DNA of 11,082 nt from Acidobacterium sp. (lineage in GTDB: Bacteria > Acidobacteriota > Terriglobia > Terriglobales > Acidobacteriaceae). The notes below the pieces were generated by a model. That model had not been told where the DNA came from. It worked only from the letters and a program-made list of their open reading frames with translations, and made no database searches. The position numbers and the translations under genes are program-made. Position 1 is the first letter of the stretch. Each line of letters begins with the position of its first letter. The stretch covers positions 1,505-12,586 of the forward strand of contig PMAM01000181.1 in NCBI GenBank assembly GCA_003152595.1, given 5' to 3'. This document shows, piece after piece, positions 1 to 7,011 of this stretch.

Positions 1-672
1 GCCGGGCCCCTGGTTGCGCCAGGAACGTACACCGCAACGCTCACGGTCGACGGCCATGCGCAGACGCAGAAGATTGTCGTGATCAAGGACCCGCGAACGC
101 CTGCAACGCTGCAGGATGCAATTGCGGGATCAGCCTTGTCGTACCGAATCTATGACGACACAAATCGTTCGGCGCAACTGATCAATCAGATTGAGTGGAG
201 CCGCCGCCAGCTCGAAGACACACGCAAATTGTTGGTCGCGAAGAAGGCAGAGAAGAGCCTGCTGGATGCAACGGATGCTCTGAACCGGAAGTATCTCGAC
301 CAGGAAGACCAGCTGCTGCATCCCACGATCGCCGAGGGAGACGAAAAGTCGTTTCGCGGACCGGTCGGGCTCTATCTCAAGTTCATCTGGCTTGGCGCCG
401 AGGTGGGGAGCGGAGGCGGAGACGTCTCGGGCAACTCTGACTTCGCGCCCACAGACCCGGAGAAGGAAGTCTTCACTCTGCTCGACCAGCAGCTCGAGTC
501 CGTCGCCGCAGCGATGAAGCAGATCGACGATCACGACACGCCGGCTTACAACGAGACGCTGGCAAAAGCGGGAATTGCGCGCATCACGACGGTTCCCGCC
601 GGGGGTTCTCCTCCTGACGAAGACGCCGACAAGGCTTCCGCTGCGGACGCAGGTGACGGCGACAATCTCTAG
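1..672 (+). CDS. BNR/sortilin-like 'glycosyl hydrolase' protein, C-terminal part (5' end outside window)
   Basis: The frame is open from base 1 to the TAG at 670-672 (223 residues) and has no upstream stop, so the gene starts outside the window. The first ~30 residues (GP-LVAPGTYTATLTVDG) form a beta-rich, FnIII-like module. It resembles the segment that follows the beta-propeller in the large BNR/VPS10-like proteins common in Acidobacteriota and Bacteroidota. After the DPR motif comes a helical region (about residues 35-110) rich in Arg, Gln and Leu, containing SYRIYDDTNRSAQLINQIEW, as in that family. The tail (about 195-223) is low-complexity and rich in Asp, Ala and Gly. The propeller, any signal peptide and the catalytic or ligand-binding part are not visible, so substrate and even enzymatic activity are unknown. 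The gene converges on the GMC gene, with 42 bp between the two stop codons and no clear terminator hairpin there. Confidence 0.75.
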   Translation, partial: AGPLVAPGTYTATLTVDGHAQTQKIVVIKDPRTPATLQDAIAGSALSYRIYDDTNRSAQLINQIEWSRRQLEDTRKLLVAKKAEKSLLDATDALNRKYLDQEDQLLHPTIAEGDEKSFRGPVGLYLKFIWLGAEVGSGGGDVSGNSDFAPTDPEKEVFTLLDQQLESVAAAMKQIDDHDTPAYNETLAKAGIARITTVPAGGSPPDEDADKASAADAGDGDNL

Positions 673-714
673 AGACCAGCCACCGCCACGAACTGTGTCG
701 GACGCCGGCTCAGC

Positions 715-2433
715 TCATGCAATGCGCGGATTGCCCTTGAAACGCGTGAAGGGCGGGCTGAGATCGTAGCGAATCTGCGGTTCATGTTGATCGCGGCGGC
801 TGGAGAAGAAGATCGGGTCCCCCTGGCCGATCAGGTAGTCGGCTGTCCGCGCGGCCAGCGCCTGGATCGTCAGGCCAGGATTGGCAGAGCCCTGCGTTGG
901 GAAAATGCTCCCGTCGCAAACGAAGAGGTTTGGTATATCGTGGGTGCGTCCGAATTTGTCCACCACCGAAGTGGACGGGTCTTTGCCCATACGGCTCGCC
1001 CCAACAAGATGCGCGAAGCGTGATTCCTGAACAACCTGCTGCGCGCCGGCCGCCCACATCACTTCCATCACTTTGTTCTTGCCGAACTCGATTAGCTTCT
1101 TGTCGTTGTCGTGCAGGTTGAAGGTCACTTTCGCGACAGGCAGACCATGCCGATCTTTCTCGTCCGCCAGCTCCACACGATTGTCTTCCCAGGGAAGGAT
1201 CTCGCCGAGCACGCCGAGCGTCGCCCAGTGGTTGTAGTCCATCATCACCCGGCGCATACCCCAGCCCCATGCGCCCATCGCTGCCACCATCTGCTTCGCG
1301 AAGGCGATGGGCAGCGGCCCAACCGTCTGGATCGCAAACCCCCGCGCGAATCCACGCTGCGGATCGGTCTCGTAGAACTCTTCAGACAAGGCGTGCGCCG
1401 GCGGCGCTTTGTAGAGGCGGATGAGGTCCTCGAATCGGCCGGCAACAACGTTGCCTGCCTGCGCCATAAGGTACTTGCCCAGCGTGCCACTGGAGTTCGC
1501 AAGTCCATGGCTATGACCTGGACACGCAGAGTTGAACAGCAGACGCGGCGTCTCGATCGCATAGCCGCTCACGATGACGGCACGCGCACGCTGGAAGTGC
1601 TCCTTGCCGTCGCAATCGAAATAAACGACCCCATCGACGCGGCCGTCGTTGCGTAGATTGATCCTCGCGGCCATCGCGTGCGCCCGAATTTCGGCGCCGT
1701 GGACGATAGCGTCGGGCACATGGGTGATCAGCGTGCTGGCTTTGGCTCCAACCTTGCAGCCCTGCAGACAAAATCCGCGATAAATGCAGTGCGGACGGTC
1801 GCCGTGCGAGGCGGAGAGGATGGCAACCGGGCCTCCGGCAACGGTGCGGATGCCGAGCTTCGAACAGCCGCGTACCAGAACATCGCCGACGCCCCCCAGC
1901 GGGTGCGGGCCGTAAGGATGCCCGTGCGGATCGCCCCAGGGAAACCATGCCGGACCTGCGACCGGAATCTCTCGCTCGAGCAATTCATACCAGGGTTTGA
2001 GATCCCAGTACGACATGGGCCAGTCCACGCCGACACCATCCTCGGTGTAAATGCGGAAATCCGATGGATGGAAACGCGGGGTGAATGCAGCCCAGTGGAC
2101 GGAGCCGCCACCGACGCCTTTGCCGGAGTTGTTTTCGCCGAGAGCGAGCGGGTTTGTCCCGCCTGTGATGCGCAGATCGTTCCAGTAGAGCTCGTACGAG
2201 CCCTTCTCATCGCTGACCCAGTCCTTCTCGGTGTCCCAGAAGGGACCCGCCTCCAGGCCGACGACGCGAAAACCGGCGCGCGCCAGGCGTTGCAGGAGCA
2301 CGCCGCCTGCGGAACCGACTCCGACGACGCAGTAGTCGACGGGCTCATTCTCCGGCCAGGTCTTCATCGGCCCGGGCAGCGTTTGCATGGGACCCAGCCG
2401 GTGCGCGCCGTTCTTACCGGATAACAGGGCCAT
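715..2433 (-). CDS. GMC-family FAD-dependent dehydrogenase (gluconate/glucose dehydrogenase large-subunit type)
   Basis: This 572-residue flavoprotein probably oxidises a sugar, polyol or other alcohol. The N-terminal FAD Rossmann motif is GVGSAGG (38-44), with the ribose-binding Glu at E61 in LEAG. The GMC signature is GKGVGGGSVHWAAFTPR (104-120). The C-terminal GMC block has H475 (HLVGASRMG) and N518 (NPGLTIQALAART), at the positions of the catalytic His and His/Asn pair. Three cysteines, C216, C222 and C226, lie just before a GAKAS segment. In FAD-glucose dehydrogenase alpha subunits a similar cluster binds [3Fe-4S]; assignment here is inference. There is no signal peptide or Tat motif. 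The start ATG overlaps the TGA of the small-subunit gene by one base (TGATG), and a G-run sits about 9 bases upstream, which indicates translational coupling. Substrate is not predictable. The family call is firm. Confidence 0.93.
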   Translation of the reverse strand: MALLSGKNGAHRLGPMQTLPGPMKTWPENEPVDYCVVGVGSAGGVLLQRLARAGFRVVGLEAGPFWDTEKDWVSDEKGSYELYWNDLRITGGTNPLALGENNSGKGVGGGSVHWAAFTPRFHPSDFRIYTEDGVGVDWPMSYWDLKPWYELLEREIPVAGPAWFPWGDPHGHPYGPHPLGGVGDVLVRGCSKLGIRTVAGGPVAILSASHGDRPHCIYRGFCLQGCKVGAKASTLITHVPDAIVHGAEIRAHAMAARINLRNDGRVDGVVYFDCDGKEHFQRARAVIVSGYAIETPRLLFNSACPGHSHGLANSSGTLGKYLMAQAGNVVAGRFEDLIRLYKAPPAHALSEEFYETDPQRGFARGFAIQTVGPLPIAFAKQMVAAMGAWGWGMRRVMMDYNHWATLGVLGEILPWEDNRVELADEKDRHGLPVAKVTFNLHDNDKKLIEFGKNKVMEVMWAAGAQQVVQESRFAHLVGASRMGKDPSTSVVDKFGRTHDIPNLFVCDGSIFPTQGSANPGLTIQALAARTADYLIGQGDPIFFSSRRDQHEPQIRYDLSPPFTRFKGNPRIA

Positions 2434-3185
2434 CAGTGCGTGCCCCCGTGCCCATGCAGCGATCCGTGTTCAGGCGGGGCACCCTCAGGCTCGATCTCCG
2501 AGAGCGAATCGACGGGCGCGTTCCATTCGTAGCGTTCTTCCTCGGTTTCCCACGGCTCGGGCAGTCCGTTCTCGAGCCGCATATAGCCGCGAGGATAGGC
2601 CGGACCTCCGAAGCCGATCTCATCCCAGGCCCAGGGATGCGCATAGTATGCGGTGACGCAGTCTTCCATCAGCAGCGCCCAGAAGCGATGAACCGGCATC
2701 GTCTTCCAGATCGGATGAGCGGGGTCAGGTTCGCCATCGTGCAGCGATTTGAGGATGAGTTCCTGGCGATGCACCGTCAGAGCAGGGAAGGAAGCATCGA
2801 AGCGCTCGCGGGCCATTACATCGATCGCTTTGATCGCCAGACGGTAAGCATCCCGGTCCGGAGGCATATCTTCGTAGCGGAAACCATTCAGCTCATTTTT
2901 GAAAAGGCGCTCGTCGATGACCGGGAGAATGGGAATCGTGCGCTCCTCGGAGCGATCATCCTGTGGCAGGACATGATCGATGATCGCCTGCAGCACTTCC
3001 GCTTCCTCTCGCGAGAAGAAGCGGACGGGTGGAGTGTCGCCGACGCGGCCAGTGACGACGTGGCGAGTCGTTTCGTCCCAGGCTTTCTTTTGCCCCAGCG
3101 TGCTGTAACGCGGATAGTACCCCGGCTGCCGGAGATCCCGAATCTCACCGCCGGTGGCCGACGTGGGCAACGATCGCTTGCTCAT
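2433..3185 (-). CDS. Gluconate 2-dehydrogenase subunit 3-family protein (dehydrogenase small subunit)
   Basis: This 250-residue protein is of the type that partners GMC flavoproteins (gamma subunit of gluconate, sorbitol and glucose dehydrogenases). Seen in the sequence: a helical core starting RFFSREEAEVLQAIIDHVLPQ (about 55-75) and the C-terminal family block FWALLMEDCVTAYYAHPWAW followed by DEIGFGGPAYPRGY (about 168-201). The tail is acidic and then His/Gly-rich (HGSLHGHGGTH). The family's classical members carry a twin-arginine signal that exports the complex; this N-terminus (MSKRSLPTSATGGEIRDLRQ) has none. The start at 3185 was chosen because its ATG overlaps the upstream stop (ATGA) and follows a GGGAG-type Shine-Dalgarno. 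The same frame is open upstream to 3557, but that extension lies inside the membrane-protein gene and is rejected. Its TGA overlaps the GMC start by one base, so the two subunits are probably made in fixed ratio. Confidence 0.88.
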   Translation of the reverse strand: MSKRSLPTSATGGEIRDLRQPGYYPRYSTLGQKKAWDETTRHVVTGRVGDTPPVRFFSREEAEVLQAIIDHVLPQDDRSEERTIPILPVIDERLFKNELNGFRYEDMPPDRDAYRLAIKAIDVMARERFDASFPALTVHRQELILKSLHDGEPDPAHPIWKTMPVHRFWALLMEDCVTAYYAHPWAWDEIGFGGPAYPRGYMRLENGLPEPWETEEERYEWNAPVDSLSEIEPEGAPPEHGSLHGHGGTH

Positions 3186-4153
3186 TCTTCCCGCTCCCGG
3201 CGCAGCAGGCTCGCCATGAGCCCAAGAAAACCGCAGGCCGCGAACAGAAGCGGCGCGAAGATCGGCGGACCATAGAGGATGTTGTACAGCGGCTTCTTTG
3301 TGCCGCCAGGACGACGAAGAATGCCGCGCGCATGGTAGTAGAATCCGACTGCGCCATCGGCCAGAGCCAGTGCGGAAACCAGTGGCAACGCTGTATTCGC
3401 AATACGGCGGCTCCGAATAGCACCCGCTGCGGCGGCGATCAGTGGCGGCGTCAGCAGCCCCGGAGTCCACTGCGCCCAGATACGAAAATTCGATTTGTAG
3501 TGGGAGTAGAGAGCCTCGAATCCGCTGAAGAACGCCCACAGAATCGTCACGCCGCACAGGTGCTTTTGAAAGCGCCCGTAGCGAAGATCTTCGCGCCAGT
3601 CCGACTGCACCGGAAGCGTCGCCTCGGCTGCATCCCGCACGCGCTCGCTGGCTGCGTCCAAATCTTCCTCGCGACGCAGGTACGACGCCATCAGTCCCAG
3701 ATACGCGCTGGTGCCGAAAAGCAAAGGCGCAAAAATCGGTGGACCCATCACGATGTTCGTCACCGGCAACTTCCAGCCGCCCGGCTTGCGTGCGATGCCG
3801 CGCACATGAAAGAAAAAGCCGATCACGCCATCCGCTAAAGTGACCGCGCTGGTCCAGCGCAGCAGAGTCCGCGCCGCCCGCCGGCTGAAAACCCCAGACA
3901 ATCCCGCGGCGGCCAGCGCCCCGCTGAGCGCGACCGGCGTATACATCACCGGATTGCTGTAGCTACCCTTGTAGTGCTCGTACCCAACTTCGAGGCCGCT
4001 CGCCACGCTGGTGACCGTGACCACCAGGCAGAGGCTGCGCTGAAAGCATCCCCGGCGGAGATGTTCCAGCACGCTGGCCGACAACTTACCAAGCGGCTCC
4101 GGCAGGGTGCGCCTTGCTGCGCGCTCGAGTTCGGTCGTCAGAGTAAAAGTCAT
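3182..4153 (-). CDS. Internally duplicated membrane protein of unrecognised family (about 8 TM segments, paired His)
   Basis: I do not recognise this 323-residue family. It is two homologous halves, residues ~31-163 and ~189-321, offset by 158 residues and joined by a charged linker (about 160-188). Each half has about four hydrophobic stretches. In half 1 these are roughly 40-58, 70-89, 99-117 and 136-157. Each half ends with N-I-x3-GPPIFAPLLF and LGLMAS-x-LRRE. Matching residues include E55/E213, H60/H218 with YK (HYK in both), D108/D266 (LADG) and H116/H274 (H-x-RGI-x-R-x-PGG). The paired histidines at membrane edges could bind heme or contact quinone, but this is inference. It is coupled on both sides by ATGA overlaps: with the racemase-like gene at its start and the small-subunit gene at its stop. 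Only a weak Shine-Dalgarno precedes its ATG. This suggests a membrane anchor or electron acceptor for the dehydrogenase. The frame is open to 4354, but the extension is basic, uncharacteristic and lies inside the neighbouring gene. Confidence 0.8.
   Translation of the reverse strand: MTFTLTTELERAARRTLPEPLGKLSASVLEHLRRGCFQRSLCLVVTVTSVASGLEVGYEHYKGSYSNPVMYTPVALSGALAAAGLSGVFSRRAARTLLRWTSAVTLADGVIGFFFHVRGIARKPGGWKLPVTNIVMGPPIFAPLLFGTSAYLGLMASYLRREEDLDAASERVRDAAEATLPVQSDWREDLRYGRFQKHLCGVTILWAFFSGFEALYSHYKSNFRIWAQWTPGLLTPPLIAAAAGAIRSRRIANTALPLVSALALADGAVGFYYHARGILRRPGGTKKPLYNILYGPPIFAPLLFAACGFLGLMASLLRREREE
3191..4063 (-). repeat. Protein-level tandem duplication within the membrane protein
   Basis: Codons for residues 31-163 (about 4063-3665) and 189-321 (about 3589-3191) encode two copies of the same roughly 133-residue module. 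Identical or near-identical blocks include HYK, LADG-x-x-GF, H-x-RGI-x-R-x-PGG, GPPIFAPLLF and LGLMAS-x-LRRE. The DNA is much less similar than the protein, so the duplication is old and maintained by selection, not a recent slippage. Confidence 0.85.
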
Positions 4154-5247
4154 ACGGCGAATCGCTCGGCGTCTTTGTGTTTGAAGATCAGTCCGAGTCC
4201 TGGACGCGAACGATCCGGCTCCAGTTGGCCGTGGCGCGCCGGAATGAACCCGTCGAAGAGCATCTTTTCGATTCGCACATGATCGTGGAAGTACTCGACG
4301 TTGCGAAAACCGGGCACCGCGCAGGCGACGTGCATGTGCAGTGACGGCGCACAATGTGCCGACAACGGACAGCCGAAGCTCGCCGCGACTGCTGCTCCAG
4401 CCAGAAAACCGGTGAACCCACGACAGCGCGTCGCGTCGAGCTGCAGCACGTCAACGGACTGGCTGGAAAGCATCCGCCGGAAATAGAACGGACTGTAACC
4501 ATATTCGCCGGCGGCCACATCCATACCAGCGGGGACGGCGTCGCGCACACGGCGCAGGTCGTCGAGATGATCCGAACTCACCGGCTCCTCAAACCAGGTG
4601 ACGCCGCTTTCGCCGAACCGTTCCGCCAGCGCGATCGCCTGTTTGGCGGTGTAGGCTCCGTTCGCATCGACAAAGAGTGCTGCGTCTACACCAATAGCGT
4701 TCCGCGCCGCGCGAACGCGTTCCGGATCGCGACCAGGCTCGGTCCCGATCTTCATCTTCACGCTGCGAATGCCGTCCTGCACCCACCCGGATAGTTGCAC
4801 CGCAAGCTGCTTGTCGGAATACGAGGTGAATCCGCCGCTGCCATAAGCCGCTACGCTCGTCGCGGCCGCGCCCAGAAGATCCATGACGCTGCAGCCGAGC
4901 AGTTTCGCCTTCAGATCCCACAGCGCGATATCCAGCGCGGAGATGGCCATCGCTCCGATGCCCGTGTTGCCGTCGTTCCGGACCTCCCGAAGCATGGATG
5001 CGTGCAGCCCCGGGATATCGAGGGTTTGCTTCCGCAGGAGGCATTTCTCCGCCAGATGCCGGACGAGCACGGCAATGGCGTGGTTGCCATAGGTGTACCC
5101 GAGGGCGGACTTGCCGCCGCAATGGAGCTCCGCCAGAATCAGCGTGGTCGAGTCCCAGCTCAGCGTGCCGTCTGCTTCCGGAGCATCCGTCGGGATGGTG
5201 TACGCCGATACGACAACCCTTTCGATTGGCGCTCTTGCCGCTTCCAT
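4150..5247 (-). CDS. Mandelate racemase/muconate-lactonizing (enolase superfamily) enzyme, MR subgroup; probable acid-sugar dehydratase or racemase
   Basis: This 365-residue enolase-superfamily protein abstracts a proton alpha to a carboxylate using Mg2+. Numbered from the ATG at 5247, the active-site set is visible and intact: K164-M-K166 on the second barrel strand; metal ligands D194 (VDANGAY), E220 (FEEP) and E248 (AGEYGYS); D271 (LQLDATR) and H298 (SAHCAPS), forming an Asp-His dyad; and E318 (NVEYFHDH). This is the mandelate racemase pattern, shared by racemases and several acid-sugar dehydratases (fuconate, tartrate type). The specific substrate cannot be read from sequence. The N-terminal capping domain (about 1-125) is present. 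ATG 5247 is preferred over an in-frame TTG at 5265 because AAAGGGA lies 7 bases upstream of the ATG and nothing similar precedes the TTG. It sits 21 bp after the TPP gene and overlaps the membrane-protein start by four bases. An aldonate substrate made by the neighbouring dehydrogenase is a reasonable inference. Confidence 0.9.
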   Translation of the reverse strand: MEAARAPIERVVVSAYTIPTDAPEADGTLSWDSTTLILAELHCGGKSALGYTYGNHAIAVLVRHLAEKCLLRKQTLDIPGLHASMLREVRNDGNTGIGAMAISALDIALWDLKAKLLGCSVMDLLGAAATSVAAYGSGGFTSYSDKQLAVQLSGWVQDGIRSVKMKIGTEPGRDPERVRAARNAIGVDAALFVDANGAYTAKQAIALAERFGESGVTWFEEPVSSDHLDDLRRVRDAVPAGMDVAAGEYGYSPFYFRRMLSSQSVDVLQLDATRCRGFTGFLAGAAVAASFGCPLSAHCAPSLHMHVACAVPGFRNVEYFHDHVRIEKMLFDGFIPARHGQLEPDRSRPGLGLIFKHKDAERFAV

Positions 5248-5254
5248 GCGCTCG

Positions 5255-5261
5255 TCCCTTT
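5255..5261 (-). promoter_or_regulatory. Shine-Dalgarno site deciding the enolase-superfamily gene start
   Basis: AAAGGGA on the minus strand lies 7 bases upstream of the ATG at 5247-5245. The alternative in-frame TTG at 5265-5263 lies upstream of this motif and has no purine-rich site of its own. Confidence 0.65.
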
Positions 5262-5268
5262 GCAAGGG

Positions 5269-7011
5269 CTAGACCAGCTCCCGCACACGATCGTGGGCAG
5301 TCGTCAGAGCAATCTTCATGCGGTTCGGCTCGCCTCGCACCAGCGCCTCGGCCAGCTTGATTGCCTGGCTGGCTTTCACCCTCGCCGGCATCGGCGGCGT
5401 GAACGGATCGACAACGGCCTCGATCAGGATCGGCCCATCGCTGGTCACCACTTGATCCAGCTGTGCTCCACAGGAAGCCGGATCCTCAATGCGAATCGCG
5501 TGAATCCCGGCGCCGCGCGCAATGGTGACAAAGTCGGCGGGGAACAGGTCGCATCCGAATTCCGGATTGCCGAGAAAGACCATCTGCTCCCACTTGATCT
5601 GACCCAGCGTGTTGTTCTTGATCACGACAATCTTGATGTTGAGCTTATAAGCAGCGATCGTGATCAGCTCGCCGAGCAGCATGCTGAGGCCGCCGTCGCC
5701 GATGATGCAGTAGACCGGCCGGTCCGGATACGCCACGGCTGCAGCAATCGCATAGGGCAGTCCACAGGCCATGGTGGCCAGATTCCCCGAACAGCTGTGC
5801 ATCTGGCCGCGCCGCGCGGGAACGTAGCGAGCCCACCAGGTTGTGATGGTTCCGGAGTCCGACGTCACGATGGCGTTCGAGGGAACGCGTTTGCCCAGTT
5901 CCCAGCCGATTACCTGCGGCTTCATCGGCTTGTCAGGCAGCGTGCCGCGCTCTTCCATCAGCTTTTCCCAGTCCTGCTTCGCCCGCTGCGCTTTCTTCAG
6001 GAAGCCCCTCGAGTGGGACTTGAGCAGAGGCATGAGCGCGCGAAGACAAGTGCGGCTACTCCCCACCAGGCCCACGTCGGCCGGATAGCGGAGTGAAATA
6101 CGCTGCGGATCGATATCGATCTGCACGCACTTAACCGCGCCCGGCGCCGGGAGAAACTCGATGTAAGGAAACGAGGACCCAACGATGAACAACGTGTCGC
6201 AGTCTTCCAGTGCTTCCTGCGATGGCTCCGTACCCAGCAGACCGATGCCCCCGGTGGTGTAAGGGCTGTCATCGGGAACCGCAGCTTTTCCCAGAAGAGC
6301 CTTGACCACGGGAGCCCCCAGCAACTCCGCCACTTGTTCCAGCTCATCGGTGGCCTGCAGCGCTCCCTGGCCGGCGAGAATCGCGATTTTGCGTCCGCGA
6401 TTCAGGATGTCCGCGGCATGTTCGAGGTCCACGCGCGAGGGCATATGCTCGGCAAATGCCGGCGTGGCGTCACTGTGGTGCGGCGGATTGCGATCCGACC
6501 GCCCCTTCTTCACCGACTGCACCTGCACGTCGACCGGGATCGTGATGTGCGCGACGCCGCGCTTTTCCAGCGCGGTGCGGATGGCCAGATCGGCCACGCT
6601 CTCCATATGCGCTCCGCTCATCACGCGCTCGTTGTAACAGGTCACGTCCATAAACAGCTTGTCCAGCGCGACGTCCTGCTGGGTGAACGTGCCGATCAGG
6701 TCCGAGTGCTGCATCCCGGTGATCGCCAGCACCGGCATGCCATCCATCTTCGCGTCGTAAAGGCCATTCAGCAGGTGGATACCGCCAGGCCCGGAGGTCG
6801 CAATGCAGACTCCCAGCCGCCCCGTGAACTTGGCGTAAGCGCAGGCCATGAAAGCCGCGGCCTCTTCATGACGGACATGAATGAAGCGAATCCGGTCCTG
6901 CTGCTTGCGCAGCGCCTCAAATACGCCGTTGATGCCGTCGCCCGGCAAACCAAAGATTGTGTCAACACCCCAGGCGATCAAGCGTTCGACAAGAACATCC
7001 GATGCGTCCAT
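5269..7011 (-). CDS. Thiamine pyrophosphate-dependent enzyme, pyruvate oxidase / PoxB-like
   Basis: This 580-residue three-domain TPP enzyme (about the size of PoxB and pyruvate oxidases) acts on a 2-keto acid. The N-terminal PYR domain (about 1-165) has GLPGDGINGVFEAL and the catalytic Glu E49 in RHEEAAAF. The central domain (about 193-330) has GSSFPYIEFLPAPG and QIDIDPQRISLRYP, resembling the FAD-binding region of PoxB. The C-terminal PP domain has the TPP/Mg motif G438-D-G-G through N466-N467, then LGQIKWEQ and GNPEFGCDL, closer to PoxB/YdaP-type oxidases than to acetolactate synthases. No signal peptide is present. The C-terminal helix could be peripheral-membrane as in PoxB, but this is uncertain. 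It is the first gene of the operon, with AGAGGG 4 bases before the ATG. Oxidative decarboxylation of pyruvate is the default family guess. Cleavage or decarboxylation of a sugar-derived keto acid is possible given the neighbours. Quinone-linked activity is not shown by sequence alone. Confidence 0.9.
   Translation of the reverse strand: MDASDVLVERLIAWGVDTIFGLPGDGINGVFEALRKQQDRIRFIHVRHEEAAAFMACAYAKFTGRLGVCIATSGPGGIHLLNGLYDAKMDGMPVLAITGMQHSDLIGTFTQQDVALDKLFMDVTCYNERVMSGAHMESVADLAIRTALEKRGVAHITIPVDVQVQSVKKGRSDRNPPHHSDATPAFAEHMPSRVDLEHAADILNRGRKIAILAGQGALQATDELEQVAELLGAPVVKALLGKAAVPDDSPYTTGGIGLLGTEPSQEALEDCDTLFIVGSSFPYIEFLPAPGAVKCVQIDIDPQRISLRYPADVGLVGSSRTCLRALMPLLKSHSRGFLKKAQRAKQDWEKLMEERGTLPDKPMKPQVIGWELGKRVPSNAIVTSDSGTITTWWARYVPARRGQMHSCSGNLATMACGLPYAIAAAVAYPDRPVYCIIGDGGLSMLLGELITIAAYKLNIKIVVIKNNTLGQIKWEQMVFLGNPEFGCDLFPADFVTIARGAGIHAIRIEDPASCGAQLDQVVTSDGPILIEAVVDPFTPPMPARVKASQAIKLAEALVRGEPNRMKIALTTAHDRVRELV

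Noticed and set aside
1678..2424. Plus-strand open frame (248 codons) opposite the GMC gene
   Set aside because: It has no family motif or ribosome binding site, and the minus strand carries the full GMC signature set over the same bases.
3186..3557. N-terminal extension of the dehydrogenase small subunit
   Set aside because: The extension overlaps the membrane-protein gene, has unlike composition, and the ATG at 3185 has both an ATGA overlap and a Shine-Dalgarno.
4154..4354. N-terminal extension of the duplicated membrane protein
   Set aside because: It would overlap the enolase-superfamily gene by 200 bp, is Arg-rich and does not resemble either half of the duplicated protein.
4795..6096. 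Long plus-strand open frame (433 codons) opposite the TPP and enolase-superfamily genes
   Set aside because: It has no recognisable motif, is very rich in Arg, His and Gln, and is a mirror frame of two genes whose catalytic residues are intact on the minus strand.
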